Assembly (NCBI GenBank): GCA_017999915.1 | Contig: JAGNKX010000009.1 | Location: forward strand, 1 to 64,000 | Length of the DNA stretch: 64,000 nt | Source of the DNA: Spirochaetota bacterium | GTDB lineage: Bacteria > Spirochaetota > UBA4802 > UBA5550 | Direction of reading: 5' to 3' | Shown: piece after piece, positions 1 to 8,955 of the stretch | Position numbering within the stretch: position 1 is the stretch's first letter | Layout: every line of letters starts with the position of its first letter | The notes under the pieces: generated by a model | What the model saw: only the letters and a program-made list of their open reading frames with translations | What the model was told of the DNA's origin: nothing | The model's database searches: none | Program-made: the position numbers and the translations under genes

Positions 1-23
1 TCGATAATCTTATCAGCTTTCAT
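1..23 (-). CDS. 5' end of an unidentified gene, running off the window
   Basis: Only the first seven codons are visible (M-K-A-D-K-I-I). The start is supported by a very strong Shine-Dalgarno sequence, AGGAGGAGGAC, five bases or less upstream on the minus strand. Nothing can be said about the product. The leader upstream can fold so that part of this ribosome site is paired (see the entry at 24-88). Confidence 0.55.
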
Positions 24-88
24 AAAAGTCCTCCTCCTGACTGTTTTAAATGTGGTAATTTAATTTTCGTCAGTTAGAGGACTTTTTT
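24..88 (-). promoter_or_regulatory. 5' leader inverted repeat that can pair with the ribosome binding site
   Basis: Bases 24-33 (AAAAGTCCTC) are perfectly complementary to 77-86 (GAGGACTTTT), and 40-43 (ACTG) to 71-74 (CAGT). On the minus-strand transcript the 3' arm contains part of the AGGAGGAGGAC ribosome site of the gene starting at 23. The stem is 10 bp plus 4 bp around an internal loop. The plus strand shows a T-run after the stem, so it could instead be a terminator, but no plus-strand gene lies upstream within the window. Confidence 0.45.
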
Positions 89-212
89 ATTGCATGAAAA
101 ATGTGCGAAAGATACTATACGTTATCGTCATAGCTCGACTGCCATCACTGCGGACATGTACGTTCATTCGCAATTAGTACCGGAGGATGTGTTTTAATAT
201 TTGATTATAATA

Positions 213-878
213 TCAATATTTTTCAAGGAATGAATCAAAACACCAGCCAATCTCATTTTTATCAGTCAATACTTTTACCCAATTACCGCTGACCCCATCT
301 ATAGACTCTTTTTTACCTTTCTTTAAGATTATCATCTTATCTTTTTTATCAAGATTTCGAATTATTAATCCTTTTATAGAAGATTCATTTCTCAATCTGA
401 GATTATTTATTTTCGATTTAAAATATTGAGCATTAGGACCATCTAAACGGAAATATTTATTCTTTTCTCCATAAAATGACAACAACTTAACATCTTTAAA
501 CCATTCCATCTCGTGAAAATAAATTGTTTTATCATTATTTACTGTTATATCAAGAGTATATTTTTTATTATTTCGAAATAAGATGACTATTGAATACTTA
601 TTATTCTTTTTTAATACATTAATAATTTTACAAGTCCCCATCATTCCTGCAAGAAGATAAGGCTCATCTTCACCTAAATCAATAACAATCGATCGGTTAG
701 CAACAAACTCAGCCTTGCCCCAAGAAAATGTATTTTTTTCCCCATATCCCTTAGATATATCCCAAACACCTGTCAAACTGAGATATATATCATTTGTTAA
801 ACCGAATTTATTATTTGCATTTCCATTAAGTTGAAGCACTATGAATAAAATTGGTAATATAAAAAACTTTTTTTTCAT
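213..878 (-). CDS. Exported protein with C-terminal SH3-like segment; candidate immunity protein for the adjacent RHS toxin
   Basis: The 221-residue product has a Lys-rich start and hydrophobic stretch (residues 2-20), so it is probably exported. The last ~55 residues (IIRNLDKKDKMIILKKGKK... ending GNWVKVLTDKNEIGWCF) look like a bacterial SH3 domain. I do not recognise the middle. It starts 11 bp after the stop of the large RHS gene with a GGAG ribosome site. It is AT-rich like the RHS C-terminal tip and unlike the GC-rich RHS body. Position directly after a polymorphic toxin and matching base composition suggest an immunity protein acting in the periplasm. That role is inferred from context, not from a recognised immunity family. 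Confidence 0.6.
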   Translation of the reverse strand: MKKKFFILPILFIVLQLNGNANNKFGLTNDIYLSLTGVWDISKGYGEKNTFSWGKAEFVANRSIVIDLGEDEPYLLAGMMGTCKIINVLKKNNKYSIVILFRNNKKYTLDITVNNDKTIYFHEMEWFKDVKLLSFYGEKNKYFRLDGPNAQYFKSKINNLRLRNESSIKGLIIRNLDKKDKMIILKKGKKESIDGVSGNWVKVLTDKNEIGWCFDSFLEKY

Positions 879-889
879 TACATTCTCCT

Positions 890-3800
890 CTACTTTTTAT
901 CATGAAGAAAAACGTCTATAGTTCTACTTGAAGATTTTTTACCACCTGGAGCTGGGTCCCATATTTCGTTTCCATTAGCATCCCCTAATCTTTTATGATC
1001 ACCAGCAGCTCCACTTGGGAATTCAGTATGTCCGGCAACTATAGTAAAATCTCTCTTTTGATCAGGTTTTCCTCCGTATCCGACAGTTGCCGTTTTTTTA
1101 ACACCTAACCTTTCAAAGGCATCATTAATTACTTGATCGGGATTATTAACATTTAGAGCGTAATCGCCTTGTCCTATTGCTCCACTTTTCGTTAAGGCTT
1201 CCCTTGAACTTTTAATATCATCAGCTGACAGTCTTTTTCCTGCATAGCGTTCTGCAACTGCCTGACATGCTCTAAAATAACAACCATGACTCTGCATTGC
1301 CGTGTCACTCTGGTTTAATGCTCGATCTGTTTGCAATAATAATCCTTGCCCTTGCTCCCTTACTGGTGATGAAGTACTTTTTCCTCCCAGTCTTTCAGTT
1401 ATTGAATTTTTGGCCTGTTGTATTTTATCCGTTACTACCTGTTTTGCACTCTCATATGTCTTATTTACAGTAGATGTAATGTTATTGATGGTGTTACCAA
1501 CTTTTTCCTTTAACGCACTGAATCCTTTACTTAAATCAAGACCACTTGGTTGTGCTTCATGTCCCGTTGGATCACTATACCTTATAGGATTATTTCTACA
1601 GTAAGCAAATCTATTCCATCCTTGTGTATCACTTGTTATTATTTTTCCATTCTTATCTTTTATCTCCCCATCAATCACCGTATCCGCTGTCACAAACCTC
1701 GCAATCTCCGGATCATAATGCCGTGCGTTATAGAAATAATACCCGCTCTCTTTATCCAGCTCCTGGGAATTGAACTTCGGAGCGTTCTTCGTGTCTCCCT
1801 CGGTGATCCAGTCCTCGCCGAAGGGGAGATACTCGTGGCTTGTGACCACTATCCCCGCATCATTGGTCACTACCTTTACCGAGTCAACCTGGTCCGTCAA
1901 GTAATACTGGGCATTGCCGTTGGGCAGCACCGCGGCCACACGCACGCCGTTCAGGTAGATGTTATTCACACCGTAACCGGTATTTTCCTGCGCGTTGCCA
2001 AGGAGGTCCCGCGTAATTTCTACGTTGAAGTACATGGAGGGATTCAATATTTCAACTTCTTTTTCCATGCCTTCATGGTCCATCCGCGATTTTTTACGCA
2101 CCCTGAAGCCCTGGTCGTCATACCAGTATTCACCCTTCACATTGCCATTGCGGGGGTCCGTGATACGTCGTATGCGATTATAGCTGTCATAGGCCATCTC
2201 CTTGGCCAGGTTCCTGCCATGGTCGGCCTGGGAGACCATGTTCCCGGCCGCGTCATAACCCATGGTATATCCGGCGCTGCTCCGGGATGCTGTGATAGCT
2301 GTTGCGGCATGGTTTGAGTAAGCATAATTCCACCGGTCATCCACGGCGCCGGTGTCGGTATTGTAGATAGTCTTTGCAATGAGATTCCCGTTCTGTGTGT
2401 ACCCATAACCCAATTCAAACTTCTTGGACACGCTCCCCCTCGCCCCCCGGGATAGGGGGTCGGGCGGTGGGGCCGCTCCCTCTGTCGGCGCGATGAGGAC
2501 CTTGTCATAATCTCCCTTCGCGCGCACCAGCCTGTTCAGGCCGTCGTAGCTGTATTCATAGCGCACATTGGTCTGGCAGGCGCCGTCAGCGGCCACGTCA
2601 GGCGTGTTCTGCACCACGGCGATGCTGTTGTCCACCTTGAACTGGTACTTCACATCCTGCACCTTCCATGTCTTTCCATTGTGGTTTGCCGTGGTGAGAA
2701 GTGATGCCATCCGTCCCTTGATGTCGTAGGAATAACTGGTCACCGTGCCGTTCCCCCGTCGCACCTCCGTCATCTGGCCGAACTCATTGTACGCAATATC
2801 GGATATGATTGTCTTTGACGCGTCTCCGTTTGCCACAGCTATGCTCTTCACTCCCATGGCGCAGTAGCCATAGGTCACGGTCATGTGGTTCTTTGTTTTC
2901 GGGTCTTCGGGATAGATAATGCTCTTTTTACGGGACAGGAGATCATAGGTGAAATCAGTTTGGAACTTCTCAATACCCGCGCCCTTAATGAGGCGAAACT
3001 CGCTTTTAACTCTTCCGATCCTGTCATAGCTGAATTCCTTCAACTGGGCCGGGTCGTCCATTGCCACCATCCTTCCCAGGGCGTTCTCACTTCCCGGCAG
3101 GGTATCGTAGGCATATTTCACAATACCTTCGTCGCCGGGAAGGTTCTTCTCAACCATTCGTCCCAACCGGTCATAGGAAAAAGTCGTGACGCGGCCCAGG
3201 GCGTCGGTCCGCGCCGCCGCGTCGCCGAAACTGTTGTACTCGATGCGTGAATATCCCAGGTCCGGGTCGCTTGACTCCGTCACCTGGCCGAAGGCGTTGT
3301 AGCGCCAGCAGGCGACGTTTGCCCCGGAGGTGTCCTTTATCCCGGGCCTGAAGAGATTTTCCGGCACGTCGGTGCTCATGCCTGTCACGCCCCCTCCGGG
3401 GGACGGGGGGGTCATCAGATCCATCTTCTTCACCCGGTTCCCGGCGATATCATAGGCAAAGCCGATCTTCGCAACCACGCTCCGGCCGTCGTCGCCCTTT
3501 CCGGAATCCTCCACGTAAAGCACGAGGCCCCGGGCGTTTTTCACCGTGCGTTTGCTCCGGCCTACGCTGTGGGTCTCGGCAACTTCCCATGGGTCGTTGT
3601 AGGCGTAGGATATGGATGTCTCCCCTTCCCCGCTGTATCCTTCCGGAAGGGTTATCTTGCTCACACGGCCGGCGGCATCGTAGGCTTTCACAGTGGGGTT
3701 CTTCTCATTGAGATTTCTTCTGAAAATATTGATCTCATCGTCCGCAGCCCAGGCGGCCTGGCTCGTTCGTATAACCCTGCCGGTGGCGTCGTAGGCCACC

Positions 3801-6800
3801 AGTCCCGTCTTTACGAAATGACAGCCCTGGCCGCCGGCCGCGCTCCGCACCGTGTGGATCACCCGGCCCATGCCGTCGCTGTACACACGTGTTTCTATCG
3901 TGCCCCCGCCCAGAAGGGTCGAAAAGCTGTCAAACTGGGTCACCTTCGCCGACAGGGGAAATACCGTGCCGTATTCGTAGGCCTGGAGCGTCTCCGTGCC
4001 GGTATCGGCGTCGATGCGCTCCTTCACCAGGCGGCCCTGGCCGTCGTACTCGAAATAGGTTCCGTTGCCGTTGGGATCCACTGTGCCGTTCAGGCCGCCG
4101 AAGGCGGATTGATAGTTGATATCGTGCTTCGTCGTCAGGGTGATATCCCCCAAGGAGCGCTCCTCGGTCACGAACTGGCGGAGCCGACTATCATAGGACT
4201 TTTCCGTGATACGGACCGGAGAGCCACTGGCGTTGACAGTCCGCACACGGTTCCCGTATCCGTCATAGGAATATTCCATGATCCGGTCCGATACCGCAGC
4301 CAGGCTGGAGCCTGTGTATCGCGCCGTTTCGCGCGTTACGTTGCCGCGGCCGTCGTACTCGTACGACGTGGTGGTTTCGTGGGACGAATCGGCGAAGCCC
4401 TTCGCATAGTCAACGCGCATTTCGTTGGTCTCGTCGTTGTTCTCGAAGCGGATGTAGCTCGCCACGGTCACTTCCCTGTGGATGCCGTCGTTGTAATGGT
4501 CTGTGACGTTTTCGGTCCTGGCCCTCATCTCGTAACGGCCGGGAACAAGGTCCATTTCCGACGTGCGCGTCTCGGCGAGGACATCCTTCACATACTTCCG
4601 CGCCGCCGTCGGCTCGATGAGATAACTTCGAGGCATTCTCCCCTCTCCCCCCGGGAGAGGGGCCGGGGGTGAGGGCTCAATTGTATAAATCCTGTAGTCG
4701 TGCTCCGTTCGGCCGTACTCCAAGCGGTCGGCCCCATAGGAGTGTACGATCTTGACGGCCCCCGCCAGGGCGCGGTTCTTCCGGTAGTCGTCATAGGGCG
4801 CGGTGTGGTACTCGCTCTCGGTGCGGCGGCCGTGGGCGTCGATCACGGTGAAGGAGCTGAAGCCGAAGAAATCGGTCTCTTTCTCGCCGTCGATGAAGGC
4901 GGAGAAGGCGTATCCGCCGGCGTATTCGTATTCCGTGGCTACGTCGCGGCCCAGACCGTCCTCAACCACAAGCTTCACGCAGACCTTGTAATTCATTGGA
5001 AGGCGGGGAATCCCTTCTTCATCGGTATTGTCAAAGCGCGTGGAGTTCTCGTAGGTCATGCGGTAGATGCCGCCGATGCCGTTCTTCACCACGCTAACCA
5101 GGTCCGGCACGGTGCCGCCCGTCAGGGCGAAGTACCAGTGCCTCTCTTTCAAATGGAAGATGCCGATATCGGTCTTGCCGTCGCCGTTGTAGTCGCCCTG
5201 GATCCACTGGAATGGATAAACCTTCGTCAAAAGATCCGGTCGTTTGAGGGAGGTGATGGATGCATTAAGATCTTCCAGGACACAGGACACGCCAAGGACA
5301 ACCCTCTTCAATCCGCCCTCGCCGCGAACCACCGGGTTTCCCAGGTGGTCGAATTCTCCCTTGAAGGAATTCCCCTCGGCCAGGGGCACATACGTTGTTT
5401 GATTGATCGATGATGGTCCCACGTTGAGCTTAAGAAAAGTTACTATTCCATTTTCCACCTTGCCGTAAACGAGCTCGGCCCCGGCGGCCGCGCTTCTCAC
5501 ACAGCACGGTTCAATGAATCCTTCAGAAATGAATCGTGGATTTCCGGAAAGCTCGGTAAATACGATGCTTCCGCCAGTGATAGTGCCCAGGTACCAGGCA
5601 TGGGCCGCCCCGGTCATGTCCACGAAAAGGACCTGGGCTTTCGTGTCCGTAAATGATCCGCTGAAGAAGCGGATGAAATTGCGCCGCTCCCGGAGATTTG
5701 CGAAAATCGAAGCGCTGACGCCGCTCACCGCGAGGGCATTGAAGGTCCCGTTCCCAGTGAACAGTACAAAGCGCGGCGTATCAGCCTTATCGTCCAGCAC
5801 CAGGATATGCCTGTTCGTGTCAGAGGCCCTGAAGCGGTCCGCCAGGTAAAAGCTTTTGGCAATGTCAAAATCGGTCACCGCTGCTCTGTCGAAAAGGGCG
5901 GCCGTTGTATCGATGAAAGCGGAGCCGTTGTAATGAACAATTCCGAAGCGATGGGTGTTGCTTCCAAATGATGAGTTCTTCCTGTAATACAGGATGCCGT
6001 CGCGGTCGTCCCGGTAGCGGCCTGGCTTTTCACCGTTCAGGATGATGGCGCCATCGCTTTCCAGATCGACACCGAGCTTCATGGCCGTGTCCGCGCTCCC
6101 CTGCTTCAGGTAGATGCGCTTTTCTTTCTTATTGTAAATGAGAAGTTCAGGGGATGTCGAGGTAAAATATCCGGCAAAGGCCTTCTCGCCGCTCCCGGCG
6201 TAATAATTGCCGTCATACTGGTAGTCCGCCACGGCTGTGGCCGCGCTCCCGGCAATGATCGCCTTCGCGTCAATGACCCGCACCTCGTCCCGCGGCAGGG
6301 GCGCAGACGCCAGCACCCGGCCCGGGTCCGGTCCTCCGGCAAGGTTGCTGTACACACGGTAGCGGAAGCCGTCGGCCGTGGCCTCACCGACCCAGAAATT
6401 GTTGTCTGTCTTTGAAAAGAAACCGATATCGGTCCTGCCGTCGCCGTTGAAATCGCCCTGGATCCACCGGGTGATCTCCCTGAACTGCGGCGTTCGTGAA
6501 TAGACCCTGAACCGGATGTTCCCATCCCCGGTCTCGCCGATGACCCATTCGCCCCGGTCGCGGTGAAAGATGAGAAAGTCTGAAAAACCATCGCCGTTGA
6601 AATCGCCGCTGAAGCGGTCGTTCGTCCCGAGGGAGTCCGCGCCCGGCGCGAATTGCTCTTTCTCCCTCTCGGTGAACTCCTTGTACACCTTCCATTCCAA
6701 TTTGAAGTCGATGGTTGCGTCGAACGAAGTCGCGCCTCGGTTGCCGAGCGGAGTCGAGGCAACACGGAAATTCTCCGCCACCCACCATTTCCCGGACCGG

Positions 6801-8557
6801 GCGTCGTAGAAGGAAATGTCGGTGCGGCCGTCGCCGTTGTAGTCGCCGGAGATAAAGGATATTTTGTCCCGGTCCCTTCCCATGTCCGACCTGTCCGCGG
6901 TCGACGGGCTGTTGAGGCTGATATCGGGCGCGTAGTCGTATCTGAACAGGTTTTTGAAATGCTCCGAGAACAAAAGGAAGTCGAAGGCGCCGCCCCGGTT
7001 CGCCATGAGAACCCACTGGCCGGTGGGCTCGTTAAAGAGGACCGTGTCGGAGAGGCCGTTACCGTCGAAGTCCCCGGTGAACCACTCGCACGTGAAGATA
7101 TCGATACCTATCGAAAGCTTCCCGTAACAGTGAAAGTCGAAGGTCCTGCCGTCATGCTCCGCCACCCAGAACTCGCGGGTCTCCGGCAGGTAAAAGGCGA
7201 TGTCGCTCCTGCCGTCGCCGTTGTAGTCCCCGGTGACATTGCCCTTGAACCACTGTATCCTGTCCGGCCCGTCATATCCCTGGAATTTTTTTCCGTAGTA
7301 GCGCTCGAAATATCCGCCGCCCCTGTTCCCTTCCATGGCGCGCCAATCACCGGTGGAGGGATTGAAGAAGACCATGTCCGATATGCCATCGCCGTTGAAA
7401 TCGCCCTCGAAGTATTTCACCATATCGGGGTTTTCCTCCGGATCGCCGGCCCGATTGTTATCCACCACTGCCCAGCTGAAGCTGTGAAGCGCCTCCTGGT
7501 AGAAAAACTCCGGTTTCGTAGTCTCCCGCTCGGTCTCCACGGTTTTAAGCAGGGGCCGACCCGAATCGGCCGAGACCTCGTACACCGGCTTGTAGCTCCA
7601 GAGCTCCGTTTCAGAGAAACCGTTCGGGTCGTCCCATCCCACGGTGATCCGGTCCAGCAACCGGTCCATCCGCATGATGAAGCCCGCCGCCTTTGAGACG
7701 TACGCCTCGTCCCGGTCACGGTAGGTGAATCGCACGAATTGACGCGCCGGCATTCCCTCTCCCTCGTTCCCGGTGTAGCGTATTTCTTTAAGATAGAGGA
7801 TATGGTTGTCCCCATAGGAAGAATCATCGTATGAGGCTGTCATGAAGTTGCCGTTAAGATCGACGCTCTTGCAGAAATTCCAGCTGTAGGTCTTGCGCGT
7901 GTCATCGGGCCGGTAGATCCTGCTCGACCGCGTCTCTCCTAAGGTGGCAACCGTGCCGGCCTTATCGATAACGCGCCACACCCCGCCGCTCTCCGCATTG
8001 GAGAGAATGAATTTTGAAAAACCCGATTCGATCTCCAGGCGGTACACACCGTCCTCCGATCCCGATGATCCCTCGGTCTTGACCAGGCGCTGGCCGTTAA
8101 AGGTGAACGTGTCCCGGTGGTCGTAATAGAGCTGTCCGTTCTTGGTGGCGCGGGATATCACCCCGAGGCCAGTGGAGAGGCTCCACCCGATACCGACCAG
8201 GCCGTCGCCGCCGGATGACGAATAGGAAAGTCCCACCGATGGCTGCACTCCCTTACGGCCCGGGGGCACTTCAATGGCATAGGCAAGGTTCACGGTGCCG
8301 TAGTTGTTGATCTGCGGCGGCCGGACATAGGCCGCTCCTTCGTAGGCATTGAGCTTGGGCGCCTTGATATCGTCCTTGTCGCTCATGTTCGTTGTAGCGG
8401 ACAGGGCGTCGTCACCGTCAGTTCCCGCACCCGACAGGGGGAAGGCCATGGTCTGCAGCAGCCTGTCCTTTTTCAGATAATCGATATTGCCGCAGGAGCA
8501 AAGGATCGCTGCGGAGAGTATTATCATCAGACTTGCTGCAAAACTGCTTATAATCAT
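890..8557 (-). CDS. RHS repeat / SpvB / FG-GAP lipoprotein with polymorphic C-terminal toxin-like domain
   Basis: A giant surface protein of about 2,555 residues. I place the start at 8557 because it gives a lipoprotein signal (IILSAAILCSCG, lipobox ending in Cys); an upstream in-frame start at 8698 would put 47 residues before it. Domains in order: an SpvB-like N-terminus (GLVGIGWSLS motif), about seven FG-GAP/VCBS repeats (GDFNGDGxSD type), a long series of YD/RHS repeats (for example YDGRGNVTRE), and the RHS core ending at ARHYDPEIARFVTAD and DPTGHEA. The last ~240 residues are unrelated. They contain SHGCYFRACQAVAERYAGK, later AGHTEF and IWDPA, a Cys-His-Asp order resembling papain-like/DUF261-type domains. 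DNA below ~1700 is clearly more AT-rich. Three in-frame palindromic insertions are listed separately. Confidence 0.9.
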   Translation of the reverse strand: MIISSFAASLMIILSAAILCSCGNIDYLKKDRLLQTMAFPLSGAGTDGDDALSATTNMSDKDDIKAPKLNAYEGAAYVRPPQINNYGTVNLAYAIEVPPGRKGVQPSVGLSYSSSGGDGLVGIGWSLSTGLGVISRATKNGQLYYDHRDTFTFNGQRLVKTEGSSGSEDGVYRLEIESGFSKFILSNAESGGVWRVIDKAGTVATLGETRSSRIYRPDDTRKTYSWNFCKSVDLNGNFMTASYDDSSYGDNHILYLKEIRYTGNEGEGMPARQFVRFTYRDRDEAYVSKAAGFIMRMDRLLDRITVGWDDPNGFSETELWSYKPVYEVSADSGRPLLKTVETERETTKPEFFYQEALHSFSWAVVDNNRAGDPEENPDMVKYFEGDFNGDGISDMVFFNPSTGDWRAMEGNRGGGYFERYYGKKFQGYDGPDRIQWFKGNVTGDYNGDGRSDIAFYLPETREFWVAEHDGRTFDFHCYGKLSIGIDIFTCEWFTGDFDGNGLSDTVLFNEPTGQWVLMANRGGAFDFLLFSEHFKNLFRYDYAPDISLNSPSTADRSDMGRDRDKISFISGDYNGDGRTDISFYDARSGKWWVAENFRVASTPLGNRGATSFDATIDFKLEWKVYKEFTEREKEQFAPGADSLGTNDRFSGDFNGDGFSDFLIFHRDRGEWVIGETGDGNIRFRVYSRTPQFREITRWIQGDFNGDGRTDIGFFSKTDNNFWVGEATADGFRYRVYSNLAGGPDPGRVLASAPLPRDEVRVIDAKAIIAGSAATAVADYQYDGNYYAGSGEKAFAGYFTSTSPELLIYNKKEKRIYLKQGSADTAMKLGVDLESDGAIILNGEKPGRYRDDRDGILYYRKNSSFGSNTHRFGIVHYNGSAFIDTTAALFDRAAVTDFDIAKSFYLADRFRASDTNRHILVLDDKADTPRFVLFTGNGTFNALAVSGVSASIFANLRERRNFIRFFSGSFTDTKAQVLFVDMTGAAHAWYLGTITGGSIVFTELSGNPRFISEGFIEPCCVRSAAAGAELVYGKVENGIVTFLKLNVGPSSINQTTYVPLAEGNSFKGEFDHLGNPVVRGEGGLKRVVLGVSCVLEDLNASITSLKRPDLLTKVYPFQWIQGDYNGDGKTDIGIFHLKERHWYFALTGGTVPDLVSVVKNGIGGIYRMTYENSTRFDNTDEEGIPRLPMNYKVCVKLVVEDGLGRDVATEYEYAGGYAFSAFIDGEKETDFFGFSSFTVIDAHGRRTESEYHTAPYDDYRKNRALAGAVKIVHSYGADRLEYGRTEHDYRIYTIEPSPPAPLPGGEGRMPRSYLIEPTAARKYVKDVLAETRTSEMDLVPGRYEMRARTENVTDHYNDGIHREVTVASYIRFENNDETNEMRVDYAKGFADSSHETTTSYEYDGRGNVTRETARYTGSSLAAVSDRIMEYSYDGYGNRVRTVNASGSPVRITEKSYDSRLRQFVTEERSLGDITLTTKHDINYQSAFGGLNGTVDPNGNGTYFEYDGQGRLVKERIDADTGTETLQAYEYGTVFPLSAKVTQFDSFSTLLGGGTIETRVYSDGMGRVIHTVRSAAGGQGCHFVKTGLVAYDATGRVIRTSQAAWAADDEINIFRRNLNEKNPTVKAYDAAGRVSKITLPEGYSGEGETSISYAYNDPWEVAETHSVGRSKRTVKNARGLVLYVEDSGKGDDGRSVVAKIGFAYDIAGNRVKKMDLMTPPSPGGGVTGMSTDVPENLFRPGIKDTSGANVACWRYNAFGQVTESSDPDLGYSRIEYNSFGDAAARTDALGRVTTFSYDRLGRMVEKNLPGDEGIVKYAYDTLPGSENALGRMVAMDDPAQLKEFSYDRIGRVKSEFRLIKGAGIEKFQTDFTYDLLSRKKSIIYPEDPKTKNHMTVTYGYCAMGVKSIAVANGDASKTIISDIAYNEFGQMTEVRRGNGTVTSYSYDIKGRMASLLTTANHNGKTWKVQDVKYQFKVDNSIAVVQNTPDVAADGACQTNVRYEYSYDGLNRLVRAKGDYDKVLIAPTEGAAPPPDPLSRGARGSVSKKFELGYGYTQNGNLIAKTIYNTDTGAVDDRWNYAYSNHAATAITASRSSAGYTMGYDAAGNMVSQADHGRNLAKEMAYDSYNRIRRITDPRNGNVKGEYWYDDQGFRVRKKSRMDHEGMEKEVEILNPSMYFNVEITRDLLGNAQENTGYGVNNIYLNGVRVAAVLPNGNAQYYLTDQVDSVKVVTNDAGIVVTSHEYLPFGEDWITEGDTKNAPKFNSQELDKESGYYFYNARHYDPEIARFVTADTVIDGEIKDKNGKIITSDTQGWNRFAYCRNNPIRYSDPTGHEAQPSGLDLSKGFSALKEKVGNTINNITSTVNKTYESAKQVVTDKIQQAKNSITERLGGKSTSSPVREQGQGLLLQTDRALNQSDTAMQSHGCYFRACQAVAERYAGKRLSADDIKSSREALTKSGAIGQGDYALNVNNPDQVINDAFERLGVKKTATVGYGGKPDQKRDFTIVAGHTEFPSGAAGDHKRLGDANGNEIWDPAPGGKKSSSRTIDVFLHDKK
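2433..2472. repeat. Palindromic repeat inserted in frame in the RHS gene (copy 1)
   Basis: A C-rich arm (CTCCCCCTCGCCCC) followed by an imperfect G-rich inverted arm. It translates to a Pro/Gly-rich peptide (AAPPPDPLSRGARGS) between two RHS repeats, resembling translated copies of the CCCTC...GAGGG intergenic repeat class. The reading frame is kept. Confidence 0.55.
3387..3412. repeat. Short palindromic repeat inserted in frame in the RHS gene (copy 2)
   Basis: The GCCCCCTCCGGGGGACGGGGGG hairpin encodes the peptide TPPSPGGGVTG within otherwise regular RHS repeats. It looks like a shortened copy of the repeat at 4639-4678. Confidence 0.45.
4639..4678. repeat. Palindromic repeat inserted in frame in the RHS gene (copy 3, best preserved)
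   Basis: CCCCTCTCCCC, CGGGAGAGGGG and GGGGGTGAGGGCTC together form the CCCTCACC/CCCTCTCC-type palindrome also found between genes at 48153 and 54634. Read in the RHS frame it gives EPSPPAPLPGGEGR, a peptide typical of this element, between two RHS segments. Confidence 0.65.
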
Positions 8558-8618
8558 TGATAAGGGCCCCCGCCGCCGAAGGCTGCCGGGGCACTTATTG
8601 TTAATTATCGTGTTATGC
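8548..8618. repeat. Dispersed ~70-bp intergenic repeat, copy A
   Basis: Left arm TAATCATTGATA, GC-rich palindromic core (CCCCCGCCGCCGAAGGCTGCCGGGG), right arm TTAATTATCGTGTTATGCAA. The same arrangement occurs at 20003-20074 and 61717-61785. This copy lies directly over the proposed start of the RHS gene, so its hairpin would be in the leader of that mRNA. Confidence 0.5.
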
Positions 8619-8900
8619 AAAATGTCAGTGAATATTCTGACTATATCATTATACATATCGATTGCGATAAGGATGCATAAATAAACACCGGAGGCCATCT
8701 ACCCGGATGCACCACGGATCCGTTTCCTGAAAAATTTTTGGCATTAAGGTCAGCTGGCGATAACAATCGTCCAGCTATTGATGGAGTAGCGTTTTATGGG
8801 TAAAAAAGACAAATTTTTTGTGATGGGGAGATATTGTGGGCTGATTTTAAATCTTCTGGAAGAGGGTGTCAGAGTAAAAAACTAAAATTGATCGAGTTCC

Positions 8901-8939
8901 GCCGATTGTTATCGGCATTTTTCACCGATAGTTATCGGT
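8901..8939 (-). terminator. Tandem hairpins after the signal-peptidase-like gene
   Basis: GCCGAT-TGTT-ATCGGC (8901-8916) and ACCGATA-GT-TATCGGT (8924-8939) lie just downstream of the minus-strand stop at 8956. There is only a short A/T stretch between the stems and no long U-tract, so termination is likely but not certain. Confidence 0.4.
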
Positions 8940-8955
8940 AAACGATTGTTCACTT

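Noticed and set aside
3569..4672. 367-codon open frame on the plus strand inside the RHS gene
   Set aside because: GC-rich shadow of the RHS coding frame.
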